Positions 58,679 to 64,000 of a stretch of 64,000 nt of DNA are shown piece by piece (the stretch's first letter is position 1; the number at the start of each line of letters is the position of its first letter). The translations under genes were made by a program, and so were the position numbers. The notes under the pieces were generated by a model that saw only the letters and a program-made list of their open reading frames with translations, ran no database searches and was not told where the DNA came from. The stretch is from Pterobdella sp. o SKG-2022 (taxonomy: Eukaryota; Annelida; Clitellata; Hirudinida; Piscicolidae), in the NCBI GenBank assembly GCA_964035795.1, contig OZ038320.1, positions 32,175,783 to 32,239,782 of the forward strand, given 5' to 3'.

Positions 58679-60106
58679 TCAAAAAGACATATTGATATTG
58701 GGCGGCATGAAACAGAATGAATTTAATTCGCTGGCCCCATTAAAGAAGTCTTGTGCTTCAGGAAAGATGCTTTGAGACTGCAGAGGAAAGTTGTTGTTGA
58801 GACAATGATTGCTGTAACTGTTGTTATAAATGCTGCCGTTGATTAAATTTTCCCAACAAGAATGGCTATTGTTCAAAACCGCCTGCTTCGTTTGGAGGTA
58901 ATTTATTCTTTCTTGTAATTCTAATACTGTTTGTGCTTGGTCTCCTACATTTATGGAAGATTTCTCTTTTGGATTTTTCTTTTTTTTCTTTTCTTCAGAT
59001 TTTTTTACTGTTTTTGTTTTTTGATTTTCACAGTTGCTAACTGTCTTCTCCAATGTTGATTCTGAAGAGCGTAGTGAAATCACTTTTTGTTTATTTGGAA
59101 TAACGAATTGGTCTTTGGAATCTCTTGTGTGGTTGCATGAACTGTTTTTGTATTTTTCCTTGTGAGTGATGTTTTTGGGGTTTGGATCATCAAATTTTAA
59201 CTTCTTCTTGGCATCCTTCATTTTAAATTTTTTTAACGGTCGTTTTTTCTTACTAACTTCACTCACCTCTTCTAAGCAGTGAATGTCCGTAAAAGAGCTA
59301 ACAGGTGCTTCAAGGCATTGTGATGGTGTGTAGCAGGAAGACACAGCCGAACAGTTTACGTCAGGCCAGGTGCGGAAAGTCTTGTAGTGTTCATTGGTGA
59401 TTTGGTCATGAAACTTGTTCAATGAGTCTTCCAACCGTTGTGAAATCTCTTCGATGCAATCATCTGAATGTTTGTTGTTGTGTTGTGTGTTGTACTTGTT
59501 GTATTTGTAGTAACGAGTTTTAGATCTAGGAGCAAAATCGACACAACGTTTACAAAAAGGGTCAACACAAGATCTATAATCAGGATCGACACAAGTTCTA
59601 GGAACAGAATCAAAACAAGGTCTGTGCTTGTTGAAATAGTGATAGTGTCGAGGTGAAAAATTTTCCTCTCTAGATCTGTTTCTATGGCACAAGCCCACTT
59701 TTCTTATTTTTCTTTTATGAGGCGTGGGTTTGACTTCAGAGTGTTCATTGTACACACTGAACCTAGGGCTACTGCACTGGTTGGAAGATTCTAGACGGTG
59801 GGTGAGAGGAACAAATTCGGGGGTAGTTCCGCGGCAGGTGAAAAACTCATAAGGCTTGCAGGAAGATGCGATAGAGAACTTTTTTTGATTTGGCGTGTAC
59901 AAACTCTCACATCGTTTTGGCGTAGCAATGGGTCGTTCATACAAACACTCGAATGCATCATGTAGCCTTTCTCTTGGAGAATGACGATGGTGGAGCCTGT
60001 GCGGTGAGATTGGCTGGTGTGAGTAACTAGGGTATCGATTGACTCTGTGGCAGTGTTTGGGGTCTGAAGATTTCCTAGTCTTGAAGCGTTTGTAGTTGCT
60101 GTGCAT
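58679..60106 (-). CDS. Cluster member I: basic protein with His-Cys module, 475 aa
   Basis: Single exon. The N-terminus is rich in His/Arg/Ser/Pro. SPRFSVYNEHSEVKPTP (about 134-150) matches the RFSVY motif of B. Cys-Val-Asp repeats (RTCVDPDYRSCVDPFCKRC, about 188-206) are followed by the internal helical module (ISQRLEDSLNKFHDQI, about 226). KKKLKFDDPNP, a Lys-rich tract and the C-terminal module come next: QAQTVLELQERINYLQTKQ, then NSHSCWENLINGSIY (about 389-427), then a long Asn/Phe tail. Here one Cys of the His-Cys-Cys motif is Ser. It is the right-arm counterpart of A and B. Confidence 0.75.
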   Translation of the reverse strand: MHSNYKRFKTRKSSDPKHCHRVNRYPSYSHQPISPHRLHHRHSPRERLHDAFECLYERPIATPKRCESLYTPNQKKFSIASSCKPYEFFTCRGTTPEFVPLTHRLESSNQCSSPRFSVYNEHSEVKPTPHKRKIRKVGLCHRNRSREENFSPRHYHYFNKHRPCFDSVPRTCVDPDYRSCVDPFCKRCVDFAPRSKTRYYKYNKYNTQHNNKHSDDCIEEISQRLEDSLNKFHDQITNEHYKTFRTWPDVNCSAVSSCYTPSQCLEAPVSSFTDIHCLEEVSEVSKKKRPLKKFKMKDAKKKLKFDDPNPKNITHKEKYKNSSCNHTRDSKDQFVIPNKQKVISLRSSESTLEKTVSNCENQKTKTVKKSEEKKKKKNPKEKSSINVGDQAQTVLELQERINYLQTKQAVLNNSHSCWENLINGSIYNNSYSNHCLNNNFPLQSQSIFPEAQDFFNGASELNSFCFMPPNINMSF

Positions 60107-61559
60107 GACTCGAAGCTGAAGCTGCTTACAAGTTTTTGTTTAGAATATTTTGAATTTAGTTGCTTTTTTATTTGATTTTAAAATTTTTAAAATTTTGTTT
60201 TGTCGTTTTTGTTGTTGGTAAAATTTTGTATATTTGTTTAGACGTTTTAGATAAAAGTGGAGTAAAATTATTAAATCTAAAATTATAAAAGATATTATTT
60301 CAAAAAACTATTTCTTTAAAGAATTGTTTGAAACTATTTTTTAGAATTTCAATCAAAATTTTTTAACCAATAAAATAAACAAAAAATTGTGGTATATAAA
60401 AATTAAAAAAAATAACTTTGGAAGATAAATAATTAAAAAAAAGTAACAATATTAGAAGCTTAATAAAAACTATAAAAATATGTGTATGAAATATTAAAAT
60501 GAAGATAACCCGAACATCAAAACCAAAAGATCTAGAGAAACTTCGAGAAGAATAAAACCCTCAAAATCTATAATAATATAATAACTAAAAGAGACTTGAT
60601 ATATAAATTTAAAAATAATAAGAAAAAACAATAATAAAAGTAAAGATTATAAAAAATAAATAAGTTTAAAAAAAATAATAAGAATAATAATAAATCATTT
60701 GATAGTGTTAATCGACGCGAACAACTGAATGCTATAAACTCAACGCTAGATGATGCTTTATGGCCGCCTAGTCATTAAAATAATAATAACAACAATAATA
60801 ATAAAAATTATAATAATAACGATTTTAAAAATAACAATAACAACGATAATAAATGTAACAGTAGTAATTTTTAAAAATTATATGATCAATAATAATAGTA
60901 AAAACAATAATCATGTTTTTATTATTTTAAATAAATAAACACATTAAAAAAAGAAATATGGAACTGATAAAAAAAACTATAAAAACAGCAAAAATTGAAA
61001 AAATTAGATAAAAAATAATGATAAATATTGGACATAAGTGACTTCGAAATAATGCATAATACATTGCTGAAAGTCTATTGAGACTGATATTTTTTTGGGC
61101 TCTAATTGTGGAAAGTCTTAAACACATTTAATAAATAAATTATAAATAGTCTTGGACTTATTCGGTGTTAAATTCCAAATACAATAATAACACGTAGCTT
61201 TTAATCTCATAAGCTGGTTTCGTCAGAAATAAAGATATAATAAAAAATAACAATAAATTTTAATAATAAATAAAAAACAATAAAAATAATAATAATAATC
61301 AGAATATTAATAATATTCTCTTTTTTAACATTATGATCAGAATACATTGTCACAAATGGAAGCAGAAGTTATTGATGGATTCCCAGTTGGAAGTGTTTTG
61401 AAGAATGAGTGGTGATAGAAGATAAAATATTTATCTAATTAGCATTGATGAATCGTTGAAGATTTGTTTGTGTGGTCATAATGTTTATGAATAGTGAGTG
61501 ATAAAATTCCAAAATAAAAAGGAATATTTCAGAGAGTTATATATGGAGATAATAATAGA
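60107..61559. other. Intergenic stretch
   Basis: Very AT-rich with scattered AAT tracts. It contains the upstream region of gene I. No gene is called. Confidence 0.4.
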
Positions 61560-61690
61560 AAGGCACGAAAAAGTTCATATTTTTACTCCCGAATCTTTTC
61601 ATCTATGTGGCAATTGTGGGAAAGTGTGCAAGTTCTTTGAGGGTTTGAAAAGCCACCTTTGAGCCAGAAACTGTTTGAAAAGCAATGGCA
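61560..61690 (+). mobile_element. Possible LINE zinc-finger relic
   Basis: The reading FHLCGNCGKVC ... GLKSHL, a stop, then ARNC has Cys-x2-Cys and His ... Cys spacing like the C-terminal zinc finger that ends many retrotransposon ORFs (GLKSHLRA). The TGA inside the finger indicates a dead copy. A decayed host zinc-finger exon is the alternative. Confidence 0.45.
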
Positions 61691-62431
61691 ATACTTGAAG
61701 ATAAGTTGTTGCTGTAACCATATGGAGGTTATCGAATCAGAGAAAATAGAAAAAAAATTTCTGATGAAAAAGGTTGAATAGAATTAATATGAGAATGTGA
61801 TGAGTGATGTTAGGAAGAAAAATATTATCAAAATAAACAAAAAAAAATAAAAGAAAATAATATGGTAAAAACTCATAAAAAACTTATATAAGATGGTGAA
61901 AACTTTTTTGCTAAAAGCCATATAAATGTAAAACTTGAGAATAAATTGGCAGTTACAAATAAAATGGCGAAAAATTGAAAAAATAGAGAAATACAATGGA
62001 AATATTGAAACAAAAATTATATTTTATCAAAAGAAAAAGTTTGAAAAATAAAACTAGACTTAATGGAAAAAATGATGTGCAAAAAAATGGTATTGAAAGT
62101 AACATATTGACGTGAAATTCAAAAAAATTATATAAAAATAACCTGTTTAAGCTGGAAATATAGTAAAAAAAATAAATAGAAATAAAAAAAATAATGAAAC
62201 TAACAATAACAATAATAATAACAATAGAAATATTCAGAAAAAAATGAGAAAACATGTTTTTTGAAGTTGGACATCTGCCAAATTCAAAATTTTTTTTTAT
62301 TGTTGTTTTTATTTTTATTATTGTTGTTTTTATTTTTATTTTATTTTCTAGTTTTCAGGATATCCAACATTTCTATCTTCGTGCTTTCAATACAAATATT
62401 ATTATTATTATCATTATTATTATTATTATTA

Positions 62432-62463
<32 letters not shown>

Positions 62464-62512
62464 CCAATATTTTTCTACAATATCTGATCTAACTTCAATT
62501 AATCAAATTACA
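61691..62512. other. Intergenic stretch with ATT tract
   Basis: AT-rich; an interrupted (ATT)n tract lies at about 62397-62462. Hydrophobic ORFs here are products of ATT repeats. Confidence 0.4.
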
Positions 62513-62603
62513 CCATAATAAACCTCCATAATAAACCTTCATAATAAACTTTCATAATAAACCTTCATAATAAACTTTCATAATAAACCTTCATAATAAA
62601 CTT
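62513..62603. repeat. 13-base tandem repeat
   Basis: Seven 13-base units of the type TCATAATAAACCT, alternating CCT and CTT endings, give a 26-base higher order. Each unit carries an AATAAA hexamer. Confidence 0.9.
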
Positions 62604-62940
62604 TCATCTTTGTTATCAAATGATCATTTCTAATTTCACTTTTGATAAAATTTCTATTTTTCCATTAGTTTCAAACTATTTCTTCAACTTTTATTAGCAA
62701 TGCTATTATTAGTAACATTGCTTATATTATTATTGTTGTTATTTTTATTTTTTTTTCTTCTTGCGTCAGTACCATGTTTTTTATTCCGCTCCCCTAAACT
62801 ACAAAAATGGGATAAATTTATTATTGAAAAGGTCAAAATAATACTGTAAAAATAAAACTAGATTAATTTTATTTAAAATTTAATTGAAAAGGATGATTTA
62901 TTGAAGCTTCAAAGTCTTGAAAACAAAAAATGAGGTTGAA

Positions 62941-63041
62941 CTAATAATAGCACTAATAATAAAGTGTTACTAATAATAGCACTAATAATAAAGTGTTACT
63001 AATAATAGCACTAATAATAAAGTGTTACTAATAATAGCACG
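62941..63041. repeat. 29-base tandem repeat
   Basis: Three identical 29-base units and a partial fourth, each containing CTAATAATAGCAC and AAAGTGTTA. The lack of differences suggests recent expansion. Confidence 0.95.
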
Positions 63042-63276
63042 AATTATATTACTGAAAATAAAATTTCACACGTGGAAAAAATTTTACTTAATTTATTCTC
63101 ATGAGAAAAAATACATTCAAATATCTACACTGCAAATATATAAATATCAAATGGAAACAACATGAAATATCGGCTAAACTCCCATTAGTGGTTGTAGTGA
63201 TAATAAGAATAAAAATGATATTAATATTAATAATGATTTAAAAAAGAAAAATAATTATTTTTAATAAAAAATACTA

Positions 63277-63615
63277 TTGAAACTTAATCAAGAAATTGCA
63301 ACTACTATATTCTCAGCAAACAACAATCTCTTCACAAACAGACGACTCAACTCTTCTTCCAACTCACCCTTCTCATGGCTCCCTTCATCGTCACCACCCC
63401 TAATCTCCAATCCTCTAAGTTTCAATCAATTTGGTTTAGTTTTTCTCAAACTTAATCGACATTCCCATTTGTATATTTTCTTTCCTTCATCACGCATGCT
63501 CATCAACCCCTCAAATCTTCCCACTTTGGTCTTTGACTACTTCAACCAGTCCCCTCAAGCTTCACCCCATATACTTCTCAGTCTTTCTCAACATAAGCTT
63601 ATCAACATCTTTTGA
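63277..63615 (+). CDS. Doubtful ORF, 112 aa
   Basis: This patch is clearly richer in C than its flanks and is open for about 112 codons, rich in Ser, Leu, Pro and Asn. There is no ATG-supported family match. It could be an exon, a UTR or a repeat fragment. Confidence 0.15.
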   Translation: MKLNQEIATTIFSANNNLFTNRRLNSSSNSPFSWLPSSSPPLISNPLSFNQFGLVFLKLNRHSHLYIFFPSSRMLINPSNLPTLVFDYFNQSPQASPHILLSLSQHKLINIF

Positions 63616-64000
63616 AATAAAGTAGCAAAATTCTTAAGACATACCTTTTCATTCAAATCATTAAGTCAGCGGTTTTGAAACAAACCTTCAATGCTTTGTG
63701 AATCCCGTGGTTATAATTCGGTTATAATAACATGGAATTATTGATATCATGCTTTAAGTTGTTGTCCATATGTCCATTATTTATTTGATCAATGGTTCTC
63801 CAATTTTTTTTTTATTCGATTTTTGTTATTGTGTATCATAAAAACACGACAATATTTGATTTTTTTGCTTTTGACGAAGCTTTTCGATATATTTTATATT
63901 TTGAAGCTAATTATTCACAATGTTCTTATTTATTCCATATTTTAATCCCAATATCATAATAAATCTTTTTATGATGTTATTGTTTTTATTTTTTGTTTGT
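63616..64000. other. Intergenic right edge
   Basis: AT-rich; no feature recognised. Confidence 0.4.

Overview
This is a eukaryotic, AT-rich animal genome window, most likely from an invertebrate. The evidence is spliceosomal GT-AG introns, three conserved animal housekeeping genes that can be assembled exon by exon, tRNA-derived SINEs, relics of several non-LTR retrotransposons, long (AAT)n microsatellites and a rhabdovirus-like endogenous viral relic. I cannot name the species or phylum. Exon boundaries were placed by eye from homology, splice consensus and reading-frame phase; every assembled gene closes in frame.

Left block (1-17.5 kb): a 13-exon Pcf11 gene (+, 283-14584; CID domain, Gln/Lys/Asn-rich middle, two zinc fingers) for pre-mRNA 3'-end cleavage and transcription termination. 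Its 7.4 kb third intron holds a decayed rhabdovirus-like G-L segment and a retrotransposon relic, and its fourth intron holds a SINE. Convergent to it is a 6-exon mitochondrial pyruvate carrier gene, MPC2 (-, 16189-17498).

Middle block (19-28 kb): low-complexity genes. These are a secreted Gly-rich protein (+), a secreted Ser/Lys-rich protein with a furin-like site (-), and a huge Asn/Asp-rich protein (-) built on AAT codons.

Right block (28.7-60.1 kb): a cluster of nine large, mostly intronless genes for basic Lys/Ser-rich proteins that I do not recognise as any named family. Five lie on + (28.7-41.2 kb) and four on - (48.9-60.1 kb). ORMDL (-, 43039-46805, 6 exons, 153 aa) and two inverted SINE copies lie between or within the two arms. 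At least four members share a C-terminal module: a Lys-rich tract, then an amphipathic helix, then a His-Cys-Cys-Phe type motif and an Asn-Gly-Ser/Tyr tail. Several share an internal helical module and an Arg-Phe-Ser motif. Apparent neighbouring ORFs fuse by short in-phase introns into larger genes (670 aa and 1589 aa). One member is Cys/Pro-rich like sperm-tail/mitochondrial-capsule proteins, one has Tyr-Lys repeats and two have period-4 helical repeats. This cluster is the best candidate for an undescribed system; a structural or sperm-related role is only inference. The last 4 kb is AT-rich, with a LINE zinc-finger relic and two minisatellites.
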